NCBI RefSeq assembly: GCF_900188115.1
Contig: NZ_FZNW01000005.1
Location: 186,001-250,000, forward strand
Direction: 5' to 3'
DNA from: Haloechinothrix alba
Lineage (GTDB): Bacteria; Actinomycetota; Actinomycetes; Mycobacteriales; Pseudonocardiaceae
DNA length: 64,000 nucleotides
Shown here: piece by piece, positions 25,156 to 33,643 of the stretch
Layout of the letters: every line of letters begins with the position of its first letter
Position numbering within the stretch: position 1 is the stretch's first letter
Position numbers and translations under genes: made by a program
The notes under the pieces: model-generated
Database searches by the model: none
What the model was told of the DNA's origin: nothing
What the model saw: only the letters and a program-made list of their open reading frames with translations

Positions 25156-25986
25156 TCACCTGCCCAGCAGGTCGGAGACCGCGCCGCGGTGCGGGCTCGT
25201 GGTGAAGCACATGGGCTCGGCGAACTCCTCCATCGCCATCGCCTGCTCCCAGCTCATGTCCGCCGCGGCCCGCAGCATCGGCTTCATCATCGCCGGGACG
25301 TGCTCGGGCAGCGCCTCCACCCGATCGCACCATCCGTGCGCGGTGGTCAGCAGCTCATCGTGGGGGGTCGTCGAGTTGACCAGCCCGAGCTCGGCCGCCT
25401 CCGCCCCGTCCAGCTCCCGGCCGGAGGCGAACAGCTCGAACGTCCGCTGGTAGCCGAGCCTGCGGGTGAGCAACCAGCTGGTGCCCACCTCCGGCACAAG
25501 GCCGATCCGGCCGAACGCCGGGACGATACGCGCCCGTTCCGAGGCGATGACCAGGTCACAGGATAGCGCGAACGCCAGCCCGACGCCTGCCGCCGTTCCG
25601 TTCACCGCGGCGACGACCGTCTTGTCCGTACCGGCGAGCAGGCGCGCGATGCCGCCGAACTGGCCCCTGATCCACCGCCACACCGACGTCGCCCCGCCCG
25701 CGCCCTCGTCGATCATGGGATGCGCGGTATCGGCCATCAGGTTCAGGTCCCCACCGGCCGAGAACGCGGGGTCGGTACCGGTGAGCACGATGCACCGCAG
25801 CTGCTGGTCGGCCGCGAGGTCGCGAAGCGCGTCGTGCAGCTGCACCGTCAGTGGTGCGCTGAGCGCGTTGAGCCGGTCAGGGTCGTCCATCCGCACCACC
25901 GCGCGGGCTCCGTGGCGCTCGACCCGCACGTACTCCTGCGTGCTCTGCCGGGCTTGTTCGAGGGCTTCCGGGTACGACGTCGCCAT
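25156..25986 (-). CDS. Enoyl-CoA hydratase/isomerase family protein
   Basis: 276 aa, crotonase fold. Oxyanion-hole segments: FSAGGDLNLMA and NGTAAGVGLAFALSCDLVIAS; AFGRIGLVPEVGTSWLLTRRLG follows. The second catalytic-type position is Glu in LVPEVGTSW, while the first Glu of classical hydratases is not evident, so hydratase versus isomerase is open. The ATG at 25984-25986 has AGGAG seven bases upstream. It starts two bases after the tetR stop and forms an operon with it. Confidence 0.87.
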   Translation of the reverse strand: MATSYPEALEQARQSTQEYVRVERHGARAVVRMDDPDRLNALSAPLTVQLHDALRDLAADQQLRCIVLTGTDPAFSAGGDLNLMADTAHPMIDEGAGGATSVWRWIRGQFGGIARLLAGTDKTVVAAVNGTAAGVGLAFALSCDLVIASERARIVPAFGRIGLVPEVGTSWLLTRRLGYQRTFELFASGRELDGAEAAELGLVNSTTPHDELLTTAHGWCDRVEALPEHVPAMMKPMLRAAADMSWEQAMAMEEFAEPMCFTTSPHRGAVSDLLGR

Positions 25987-25988
25987 CG

Positions 25989-26600
25989 TCACTCTCCTTC
26001 CAGGGACACAGCGGCCCAGGCCGCCTCGGCCAGGCTGCGCTCGGCTCGCTCGATCGTGCTCTTGGTACGCCCTTCCAACCAGTGCCGCGCGAACTCCTGG
26101 CTCGGCCCGATCAGCAGCGCGCTGTACAGGTCGGTCGGCAACGAGCGGACTCGGCCCGCCGCCACGTGCGGTCGCAGCCATTCCGCGATGGCCTCGAACA
26201 GCGCCCAGTTCATCTCGCGCAGTTCGCCGTCATTGGCCAGCGCGACCTCGGTCTCGCGGCGCCGCAGCAGGAAACGCGCCAGATCCGGGTGCTCGGCGAT
26301 CCAGCGCAGGTGGTGACCGACCAGCGCGGTGATCCCGGCCCTGGCCTCCTGGTGCTCGCGCAACACCGCGAGGGTGCCCTCCTGGTAGTCCCGGATCCCC
26401 GCGACGTAGAGCGCCGCAGCGATCCGTTCCTTACCGCCGAAGTGGTGGTAGATCGACCCGACGCTCGCCCCGGACCGGATGCGGATGTCGTCGACCGTTG
26501 TGGCGGAGAAGCCCTTCGCGGTGAAGCATGCGAGCGCCGCGTCCAGGATCGCGCGCCTGCGCTCCGGTTCCCCATCGTCGACCGACATACCTGCACCCAT
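25989..26600 (-). CDS. TetR-family transcriptional regulator (FadR-like fatty-acid type)
   Basis: 203 aa. Helix-turn-helix: FSATTVDDIRIRSGASVGSIYHHFGGKERIAAALY; the C-terminal domain is helical. It is the first gene of a tetR-ech operon, so it probably represses the operon and releases it on an acyl-CoA-like ligand. The ATG at 26598-26600 is favoured: TTGACA (26630-26635) and a -10-like TCTGGT (26607-26612) are 17 bp apart and the latter ends six bases before the ATG. A second ATG at 26588 would shorten it by four residues. Confidence 0.83.
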   Translation of the reverse strand: MGAGMSVDDGEPERRRAILDAALACFTAKGFSATTVDDIRIRSGASVGSIYHHFGGKERIAAALYVAGIRDYQEGTLAVLREHQEARAGITALVGHHLRWIAEHPDLARFLLRRRETEVALANDGELREMNWALFEAIAEWLRPHVAAGRVRSLPTDLYSALLIGPSQEFARHWLEGRTKSTIERAERSLAEAAWAAVSLEGE

Positions 26601-26606
26601 CTCACG

Positions 26607-26635
26607 ACCAGAAGAATATTCTAGTCCGGTGTCAA
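26607..26635 (-). promoter_or_regulatory. Promoter of tetR-ech with palindromic operator in the spacer
   Basis: Minus strand: TTGACA at 26630-26635, a 17-bp spacer, TCTGGT at 26607-26612. The spacer holds the perfect palindrome AGAATATTCT (26613-26622), placed where a bound repressor would block RNA polymerase. Autoregulation by the TetR protein is inferred. Confidence 0.5.
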
Positions 26636-26708
26636 GCGGGAACCCGGCTTCGCCCGCCCGGGTCTGCAGGCAGGCCACGCGCCCGCAAATCGGTTCGGCA
26701 GCGGGACC

Positions 26709-28742
26709 TCAGACGAGGTCACGCGGCACCGAGTCGTCCCAGTTGTACGAGACGACGCGCTTCTCGCCCTCGTAGGCGTCGAGCTCGGCGCGCAGGTGGA
26801 ACTCGTCGGCCGTCGAGGTCAACACCGTGCGGGTGTAGGTGGAGATCTCCCAGTCCCCCCGCTTGAACCCGATCCGCCACTCGGTCTCGCCGCTGACCGA
26901 GCCGACGTCGTTACCCACCCAGGAGTAGCGCTCGTAGGCGCGGCGGGTGACGGTGAGGTCGATGTCGTCGAAGCGCACCGCACCGAGGTCCTTGACCACC
27001 TCCAGCGCCGAGCGGTACTCCACGAGGTCCCGCGAGACCGTCCAGCGCTCGTCGCCGCCCTCGATCCGGGTCACAGGGATCGGCTCCGCGCCCTCCGGGG
27101 GCCCGAACGGTTCCTCCGGCTCCTCCGGCTCCTCGCCGGACTCCGGGGCGGGCCGGATCGGCAGGACGAGGTTGCTGGTGCCGGTGAACACCGACAGCCG
27201 CACCGGCTCAGGAGGGGGCCAGGCCAGCGGCCAGTAGGACGTCGAGATCGCCACCCGCAGCCGGTGACCGGGCGGCAAGGCCTGTGCCATCGCGTTGAGG
27301 TGCACGGTCACTCGGTAGCGCCTGCCGGGAACAAGCGGCTCCGGGGTGTCGTGGCCGGTACGGTGCGTCAGGTTGAGCAGCCCGTAGCTGATCCGGGTCG
27401 CCTGGCCGTCCGGCGCGACGTCGGACAGCCGCACCGCCACCATCGCCACCGGCCTCGTCACCGCGAAGTCCAGCTCCACGGCAGGTGAGCCGAGGATCTC
27501 GCACCGCTCGGTCATCTCCCCGGTGTCGAACACCAGCGAGCCGCCGTCCTCCTCGCGCTGGTCATAGGGCAGGTCCGGCGGCGCGTTATAGGAGCACCAC
27601 TTGCCGGCATACTGGCCGACCGACAGCGGCGACTCGACCGTGAGCTCCTCGGACTCGGTTGCCTCGCCGGGGTGCCCGATGCGGTGCCGTTGCAGCGGGT
27701 AGACGACCTGCCGGATGTTCGGGGACGGCCAGCTCGGCTCGCCGACCCAGCGACCGGGCCGCTCCTCGTACGCGGTGAACGGCGGGACGGTCTCCTGCAT
27801 CCAGATCCACAGCTTCTGCTCGTTCATCACGTCGTTGTCGACGTCCTTGAGCCAGCGGTCCCACCAGCGCACCACCTCCTGGAGGAAGCCGATCGCCGGG
27901 CCGGGCTCACCCATGTGCGGGTACTTGTGCCCCCACGGCCCGACCAGCCCCTTGCACGGCGCCGAGAGGTTCTCCAGCATGCGAAACACCGCGTTGGTGT
28001 ACCCGTCCGCCCAGCCGCTGACCGCGAGCACTGCGCACTGCACGGCCGAGTAGTCCTCACAGATCGAGCCGTGCCGCCAGTACTCGTCCCTGCGCTGGTG
28101 CAGCAACCACTCCTCGAGCCACAACCCGCTGCGTTTCAGGCGCTGCAACCACAGGTCCCGCCAGCGCTCCCCGACCACAGCCGGGTCCGGTGGGCAGGAG
28201 TTGTAGGCGAACATCGTCGAGGCCCAGGACAGGTTGTCCGACAGCAGGCAGCCGCCCATGTAGTGCACGTCGTCGGTGTAGCGGTCGTCTGTGGAGCTGA
28301 CCGTCACGATCGCGTCCAGTCCCTGCGGCCTGCGTGCGGCGACCTGCAAGGCGTTGAACCCACCCCAGGAGATGCCCATCATTCCCATCCGCCCGGTGCA
28401 CCACGGCTGCTTGGCCAGCCAGCCAAGCACGTCCTCGGCGTCGGAGAGCTCCTCCTCCAGGTACTCGTCGGTGAGCACACCCTCGGACTCCCCGCTGCCC
28501 CGCAGGTCCACGCGCATGCACGCGTAGCCGTGCCCGGCGATGTAGGGGTGGTGGATCGAGTCCCTGCGGGACGTCAGATCACGCTGCCGGTAGGGGATGA
28601 TCTCCACGATCCCCGGAACGGCTTCGAGATCGGAATGCACCGGCCGCCAGACACGCGCGGCCAGTCGCGTGCCGTCGGCCATCGGGATCCAGATGTGCTC
28701 CTCTTCCCGGACGGCGTAGGGCAACGTGGGCACCGTCAACAT
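26709..28742 (-). CDS. CocE/NonD-family alpha/beta hydrolase (peptidase S15 type)
   Basis: 677 aa. N-terminal alpha/beta hydrolase domain (residues about 15-310) with the nucleophile elbow GISWGG (Ser), the acid in GWADGYTNAV and the base in GPWGHKYPH; the helical cap carries many Trp residues. The C-terminal jelly-roll (residues about 340-560, LPPGHRLRVAISTSYWP) is the Xaa-Pro dipeptidyl-peptidase C domain. The rest is an extra region after an acidic linker (ESGEEPEEPEEPFGPPE). The family hydrolyses acyl esters or amides of small molecules or peptides. No signal peptide, so cytosolic. It lies 32 bp after an ATP-grasp gene. Confidence 0.88.
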   Translation of the reverse strand: MLTVPTLPYAVREEEHIWIPMADGTRLAARVWRPVHSDLEAVPGIVEIIPYRQRDLTSRRDSIHHPYIAGHGYACMRVDLRGSGESEGVLTDEYLEEELSDAEDVLGWLAKQPWCTGRMGMMGISWGGFNALQVAARRPQGLDAIVTVSSTDDRYTDDVHYMGGCLLSDNLSWASTMFAYNSCPPDPAVVGERWRDLWLQRLKRSGLWLEEWLLHQRRDEYWRHGSICEDYSAVQCAVLAVSGWADGYTNAVFRMLENLSAPCKGLVGPWGHKYPHMGEPGPAIGFLQEVVRWWDRWLKDVDNDVMNEQKLWIWMQETVPPFTAYEERPGRWVGEPSWPSPNIRQVVYPLQRHRIGHPGEATESEELTVESPLSVGQYAGKWCSYNAPPDLPYDQREEDGGSLVFDTGEMTERCEILGSPAVELDFAVTRPVAMVAVRLSDVAPDGQATRISYGLLNLTHRTGHDTPEPLVPGRRYRVTVHLNAMAQALPPGHRLRVAISTSYWPLAWPPPEPVRLSVFTGTSNLVLPIRPAPESGEEPEEPEEPFGPPEGAEPIPVTRIEGGDERWTVSRDLVEYRSALEVVKDLGAVRFDDIDLTVTRRAYERYSWVGNDVGSVSGETEWRIGFKRGDWEISTYTRTVLTSTADEFHLRAELDAYEGEKRVVSYNWDDSVPRDLV

Positions 28743-28774
28743 GACGCACAGCTCCTCGCGACTCCGTCTACTCG

Positions 28775-30049
28775 CTAGTCTACGTCGTCGATCTCGATCG
28801 GCAGCGCGGCGACGACCTGGTCGAACCGCGTGGTCAGCTCGGCCTCGTCGGAGGCACCGATGTACACATTGGCGAGCTGGTAGGAGTAGTTGTCCTGGCG
28901 GTGCAGCTCCGACAGGCGGTCACCCTCGCGCACCGCCAGCTCGATGGTCGTGCCCGGCACGATGTGCTGGATCGCCTCGATCTCCTCGTGGGTCGGGATG
29001 CGGCGCACGATCCCGTCGGAGAACCGCCGCACGAACCACTTCGCCGCGACGTCGTAGCGCCCCTCACCCCGGGGGAACCGTGGGTCGCGGTCGAGCGCCA
29101 GGCGCAGCATGGCGGCATGGTTGGCCATCCCGTCCACATCGGCGAACAGCTCCGCGTGGGACTGCGAGTGCCGGGAGTTGATCTCCAACAGCGAGATGGC
29201 GTCCGTGCCGGGGTCCCAGAAGAACTCGATGTTGAACGTCATCCGCTCCAGCCCGATCTCGGTGACCAGCCGTCGCGAGATGTCCTCCAGCCGCGCGATG
29301 ACCTCCTCCGGGAGCGAGGAAGGGTACTGGTAGCGCAGGAAGCTCGGGCTGTTGTCGTAGCAGATCGAGTCGACGACCCCGTAGATGACGACCTCGCCCC
29401 GGTACCGGTAACCCTCCACGGTCACCTGCCTGCCGACGATCGCCTCCTCGACGAGACACGCCCGCGCACCGGCCGCAGCGACCTCGGCGGGCAGCTCGAC
29501 ATGCTCGAGCAGGGCCTCGAACGGTCTGGCGACCCAGTCCATTCTCGCGAGGATCGTCTCGATCGCCTCGCGGTAGGCATCCTGATCGGCGACACCGATG
29601 GCCAGCACCGACGCGAACGACTTCACCGGCTTGATCCACATCGGGTAGCGCAGCTCCTCCGGCGGCTCCCCGTCGTTGTCCGGGTCGATCACCGCGAACG
29701 CCGGGTACTCCTCGATCACCCGCTGCTGCACCAACCGGCTCCAGTACTTGTGCTCGCACATCAGCACCTGCTCGATACTCGCCGTCGGCAGGCCGAAACG
29801 CCTGCGCAGCAACGGCAACATCGTGCTGACCGGGAAGTCCCAGAACCCGATGATCGCGTCGATGGGGCCTGCGAAGGCATCCAGCTGCCGCTGCGCGGCG
29901 GCGAGCACCGAGTTGAAGTCGATCTCCTCGCCGTAGATCTCGTCGAAGGTCAGCAGTGGGTGGAACGTGCACTCGGCGGCATCCGGCATCGCCTCCAGTA
30001 CCGCGCGGTTGTGCTCATCCATCCCCAGCACGAAAACGTTCTTCGACAT
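28775..30049 (-). CDS. ATP-grasp carboxylate-amine ligase-like protein
   Basis: 424 aa. N-terminal preATP-grasp Rossmann region (residues 1-105, MSKNVFVLGMDEHNRAVLEA), then the ATP-grasp domain: ATP-binding lysine in RYPMWIKPVKSFAS, phosphate loop region, and the metal-binding EINSRHSQSH with Glu and Asn. ATP-grasp enzymes join a carboxylate to an amine through an acyl phosphate. The substrate is not identifiable. The ATG at 30047-30049 follows GGAG by seven bases. First gene of a two-gene unit with the S15-type hydrolase, which suggests one makes and the other breaks an amide or ester. Confidence 0.83.
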   Translation of the reverse strand: MSKNVFVLGMDEHNRAVLEAMPDAAECTFHPLLTFDEIYGEEIDFNSVLAAAQRQLDAFAGPIDAIIGFWDFPVSTMLPLLRRRFGLPTASIEQVLMCEHKYWSRLVQQRVIEEYPAFAVIDPDNDGEPPEELRYPMWIKPVKSFASVLAIGVADQDAYREAIETILARMDWVARPFEALLEHVELPAEVAAAGARACLVEEAIVGRQVTVEGYRYRGEVVIYGVVDSICYDNSPSFLRYQYPSSLPEEVIARLEDISRRLVTEIGLERMTFNIEFFWDPGTDAISLLEINSRHSQSHAELFADVDGMANHAAMLRLALDRDPRFPRGEGRYDVAAKWFVRRFSDGIVRRIPTHEEIEAIQHIVPGTTIELAVREGDRLSELHRQDNYSYQLANVYIGASDEAELTTRFDQVVAALPIEIDDVD

Positions 30050-30223
30050 CGGCGGGCTCCAGGCGCGGTCGGGGCGGGGCGCCACCCGGTGACAAAGGGC
30101 GGACCCAATCCATATGCCGGACCATTCTCGCACCGCATGCACGGCAGGACAGGACGAGACCTCCAACACCCGGGTTACAACGGCCGACACGAGGGGCCGT
30201 AGCGCCCGACACGCGGTGTGAGC

Positions 30224-30928
30224 CTAGCCGACCCCGAGCAGGGTGTGCGCCAACTCGGGCTGGCGCCGGAACGTGCCGGTGTCGGTGGTGTGCGCGACCT
30301 CGCCTTTCTCCATCACCGCGACCCGGTTCGCCGTGGCGAACACCAGGCGCAGGTCCTGCTCGACGAGCAGGATGCCGACGCCGGTGGCGGCCATCGAGCC
30401 GATCACCTCACCGATCTGCCGGGTCACCGCGGGCGCCAGACCCTCGGACGGCTCGTCCATGAGCACCAGCGCCGGATCCGTCAGCAACGCACGCGCGATC
30501 GCCAGCATCTGCTGCTCCCCGCCGGACAGCAGCCCCGCGGGTTGCCGGACGCGCCGGGCCAGGTTCGGGAACAGGTCGAACACACCGTCACGCGACCACC
30601 CGCCGGCCTTCGGGCGCCGCCCGGCGACCACATCCACGTGCTCACCGACGGTAAGGCCGGGCCAGATGCGCCGTCCCTGCGGGACCACCGCGATCCCGTG
30701 CCTGCTGACCTGGTCGGCACGCAGCCCCACGATCTCGCGACCGTCCAACCGCACCGAGCCCTGCCGGGCCGGGACGAGTCCCAGCATGGTCATCACCAGC
30801 GTGCTCTTGCCCGCGCCGTTACGACCGAGCAGTCCGAGTACCTCGCCGCGATCGACCTCGAGGTCCACGCCGTGCAACACCGTGCCCCTGCCATACCCGG
30901 AACACAACCCGTTGACCTGGAGAAACAT
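30224..30928 (-). CDS. livF: Branched-chain-type ABC transporter ATP-binding protein LivF
   Basis: 234 aa. Walker A GRNGAGKST, Q-loop VPQGRRIWPGLTV, signature LSGGEQQMLAIAR and Walker B LVLMDEPSEGLAP are intact. One of two ATPases that drive a LivHM-type importer for branched-chain amino acids, amides or small aromatic acids. Start ATG at 30926-30928 with GGAGG further upstream. Last gene of the five-gene minus-strand unit livK-livH-livM-livG-livF, 19 bp after livG. Confidence 0.93.
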   Translation of the reverse strand: MFLQVNGLCSGYGRGTVLHGVDLEVDRGEVLGLLGRNGAGKSTLVMTMLGLVPARQGSVRLDGREIVGLRADQVSRHGIAVVPQGRRIWPGLTVGEHVDVVAGRRPKAGGWSRDGVFDLFPNLARRVRQPAGLLSGGEQQMLAIARALLTDPALVLMDEPSEGLAPAVTRQIGEVIGSMAATGVGILLVEQDLRLVFATANRVAVMEKGEVAHTTDTGTFRRQPELAHTLLGVG

Positions 30929-30947
30929 CGCTGTTCCCACCTCCTTC

Positions 30948-31742
30948 CTAACGCGACGCCGGATCGACCGCGGGTTCGGGCCGGAGGAAGAGATCCGTGT
31001 GCTGCCCTTCCGTGCCGAGGTATGCCTCCTGCACCGCATCGCTCGCACGCACCTCATCCGGAGTCCCGGTGATCAGCTCCGCTCCCAGATGCAGCACGGT
31101 CACCGTTGTCGCCAGCCGGAACACGAGTTCGAGATCGTGCTCGACGAACAGCACGGTGACCTCGGGTGGTATCAGCTCGATCAGCGCACCCAGACGCTCG
31201 ACCTCCGCGGGGGACATGCCCGCAGCAGGCTCGTCGAGCAGCAACAGCCGCGGCTCGCAGGCGAGCGTGACGGCGATGTCGAGCTGGCGCCGCTCCCCGT
31301 GCGCGAGAGAACCCGCCGGGACCTCGCTACGGTCCGCGAGGCCGACCGTGCCCAGCGCCTGCCCGGCCCGGTCCGCGACCGCGCTGTGCACCCGTCGCCG
31401 GGGCCACGGTCGGACACCGTGCCGCCGCGCCACCGCAAGGGCGACGTTCTCCCGGGCGGTCATCGACAGGAACAGCAGTGAATGCTGGAAGGTCTGGCTG
31501 AGCCCGAGCCGGCTCCGCCTGCTCACCGACAGCCGGGAAATGTCGCGGCCCTCCAGGGCGACCGCACCGGAGCTGGGTGACAGCACGCCGGAGAGCAGGT
31601 GCAGCAGCGTGCTCTTTCCCGCCCCGTTCGGGCCGATCAGCGCGTGCCGAGCGCCCGGTTCGACATCCAGGTCGACATCGTCGACCGCGTGTACCGCACC
31701 GAAGCGACGGCTGAGATTTCTGCAACTGAGCACAGCAGTCAT
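30948..31742 (-). CDS. livG: Branched-chain-type ABC transporter ATP-binding protein LivG
   Basis: 264 aa. Walker A GPNGAGKST, LivG-type LGLSQTFQHSLLFLSMTARENV, Walker B LLLLDEPAAGMSP and H-loop VEHDLELVF. The ABC signature reads SLAHGERRQLDIAV, a variant of LSxGxxR. The ATG overlaps the livM stop as ATGA, so translation is coupled. Partner of LivF in the importer. Confidence 0.92.
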   Translation of the reverse strand: MTAVLSCRNLSRRFGAVHAVDDVDLDVEPGARHALIGPNGAGKSTLLHLLSGVLSPSSGAVALEGRDISRLSVSRRSRLGLSQTFQHSLLFLSMTARENVALAVARRHGVRPWPRRRVHSAVADRAGQALGTVGLADRSEVPAGSLAHGERRQLDIAVTLACEPRLLLLDEPAAGMSPAEVERLGALIELIPPEVTVLFVEHDLELVFRLATTVTVLHLGAELITGTPDEVRASDAVQEAYLGTEGQHTDLFLRPEPAVDPASR

Positions 31743-32743
31743 GCGGCTCGTTCCTTCCCCCGGATCCCCGCGACACCGGCCACACCACGCGGCATGACGT
31801 AGACGACGATCACGAACACGATGCCAAGCAGCAGCGGGCCGTGACCGTCGAGCGCAGGCCCGAAGTAGTCGCGCACCAGCACCACGACCGCGGCACCGAT
31901 GCACGCACCCCACAGGGTGCCCGCTCCTCCGATCACCACGGCCAGCAGCACAAGGGCGCCCGTGGTGAAGCCGAGGTCATCCGGTGTCACGATGCGTTGC
32001 TGGGCGACGAGCAGGCCACCGGCGAGGCCTGCGCCCGCGCCTGCGATCACGAATGCGGCAAGTTTGTATCCGAACACGGGGTACCCCAGCGCGCGCATTC
32101 GTGGCTCGTTGTCGTGGATCCCGCGTAACGCGGCACCGAACGAGGAACGCACGACCATCCGGATCAGCAGGTAGCCGACCCCGAACGCGCCGAGCACGTA
32201 CCAGTAGAGGAAGCCGGGATTGGCGAGGTCGACCCCGCCGACGGTCGTCGCCGGAACCCCGTACATGCCGTCGGACCCTCCGGTCACCGACCGCCAGCTG
32301 TGCGCGACCTGATGCAGCACCTCGCCGATCGCCAGCGTCAGCATCAGGAAGAAGATCCCGCCGCTGCGCACCGCGAGCCACCCGGTGGCGGCAGCTACCG
32401 AAGCTCCCGCCAGGGTCGCGGCCAGCAACGCGACCGGACCGTCGATTCCGATGTGGATGGACAGCCATCCGGCGGTATAGGCTCCCACCCCGAAGTAGGC
32501 CGCGTGTCCCAGCGAGGGCAGGCCGGTCACCCCGACGAGTAGGTCGAGACTCACCGCGAGCAGCGCGAACGCCAGGACGCGGGTTGCTGTCGTGGTGGCG
32601 AACGGATCGGCCACGAGCGGGAGCCCAACCAGGCACAGCACCAGCGTCACCAGCAGCACGACCCGGACGATGTCCCGGCGCCCGCGGGGGGTCGCCGCCC
32701 CCGCGCTTTCCACCGTCGGAGCCACGGTCGCGTGCGCGTTCAT
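31739..32743 (-). CDS. livM: Branched-chain-type ABC transporter permease LivM
   Basis: 334 aa with about nine membrane spans. Family motifs: LLVGVTGLPSLGHAAYFGVGAY in the N-terminal half and GGAGTLWGACIGAAVVVLV near the C-terminus. Overlaps livH upstream by 4 bp (ATGA) and livG downstream by 4 bp. Forms the membrane channel with LivH. Confidence 0.93.
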   Translation of the reverse strand: MNAHATVAPTVESAGAATPRGRRDIVRVVLLVTLVLCLVGLPLVADPFATTTATRVLAFALLAVSLDLLVGVTGLPSLGHAAYFGVGAYTAGWLSIHIGIDGPVALLAATLAGASVAAATGWLAVRSGGIFFLMLTLAIGEVLHQVAHSWRSVTGGSDGMYGVPATTVGGVDLANPGFLYWYVLGAFGVGYLLIRMVVRSSFGAALRGIHDNEPRMRALGYPVFGYKLAAFVIAGAGAGLAGGLLVAQQRIVTPDDLGFTTGALVLLAVVIGGAGTLWGACIGAAVVVLVRDYFGPALDGHGPLLLGIVFVIVVYVMPRGVAGVAGIRGKERAA

Positions 32744-33630
32744 ACCTTCACCCCAGTCGGAGCGCCGAACAGGCCACGTGGCCGGGCAATCAGGACCAGG
32801 GCCAGCGCACCGAACAGCACGAAAGACGCGAACTCCGGGAACAGGCTGCGCCCGAAAGTCTCGACCTGGCCGATGAGGAGCGCGCCGACCAGCGCTCCCT
32901 TGATCGAGCCAAGGCCACCCACCACGACGACGACCAGGGCCAGGATCAAGATCGTCCAGTCCAGCCCCGGCCGGGCGCCGTACACCGGCGCGCCGAACAC
33001 ACCCGCTACGGTCGCCAGTGCGACACCCGCGCCGAACACGGCAATTCTGACCTTGCGGTTGTCCACCCCGACCGCCGAGACCATGTCCCTGTCGGCCACG
33101 GTCGCGCGAATCAACGCGCCCACGGTGGTCCGTTCGACCACGAGGTAGACCACCACGGCCAGCGCGAGGCCCACCCCGATGAGGAACAGCCGGTAGATCG
33201 GGTACGAACCGCCCGCGACGTCGACGGACCCGGCGAGCGCGGAGGGTGGGCTGACGGAGCGGACGTCGTCACCGAAGGCCATCGAGAGCAGTTCAGCGAG
33301 TATGAGCGCCACCCCGAGGGTGAGCAATGCCTGGTCGAGATGCGGCCTGCTGGCAAGTGGCTGGACCAGCAACGACAGCGCCCCTCCGGCCAGCAGCCCC
33401 ACGACGGCCGCCACGCCGAGCGCAGCGAGGAACACCGTCCATGTCGGATCCGCGCCCATCACGTACCAGCCGATGTAGGCGCCTGCGAGGTAGATCGCGC
33501 CGTGCGCGAGATTGAGCACATCCATCATGCCGAACACCAGGGTCAACCCGACGGCGAGTGTGAACAGCAGGAATCCGATGGACAGCCCGTTCAGGAGACT
33601 GGTGAGGTTCGACGCCAGGATCGAAGGCAC
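32740..33630 (-). CDS. livH: Branched-chain-type ABC transporter permease LivH
   Basis: 296 aa, about eight membrane spans. Motifs: GLTLVFGMMDVLNLAHGAIY near residue 30 and VVVVGGLGSIKGALVGALLIG near the C-terminus are diagnostic for LivH. It begins 13 bp after the livK stop and overlaps livM by 4 bp. Substrate is decided by livK; proximity to the benzoyl-CoA genes makes an aromatic acid a reasonable candidate. Confidence 0.93.
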   Translation of the reverse strand: MPSILASNLTSLLNGLSIGFLLFTLAVGLTLVFGMMDVLNLAHGAIYLAGAYIGWYVMGADPTWTVFLAALGVAAVVGLLAGGALSLLVQPLASRPHLDQALLTLGVALILAELLSMAFGDDVRSVSPPSALAGSVDVAGGSYPIYRLFLIGVGLALAVVVYLVVERTTVGALIRATVADRDMVSAVGVDNRKVRIAVFGAGVALATVAGVFGAPVYGARPGLDWTILILALVVVVVGGLGSIKGALVGALLIGQVETFGRSLFPEFASFVLFGALALVLIARPRGLFGAPTGVKV

Positions 33631-33643
33631 GGTTGCACCCGTC

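Noticed and set aside
27110-27145. Repeated CTCCTCCGG units
   Set aside because: They encode the acidic EEPEEP linker of the S15-type hydrolase, so they are coding low complexity.
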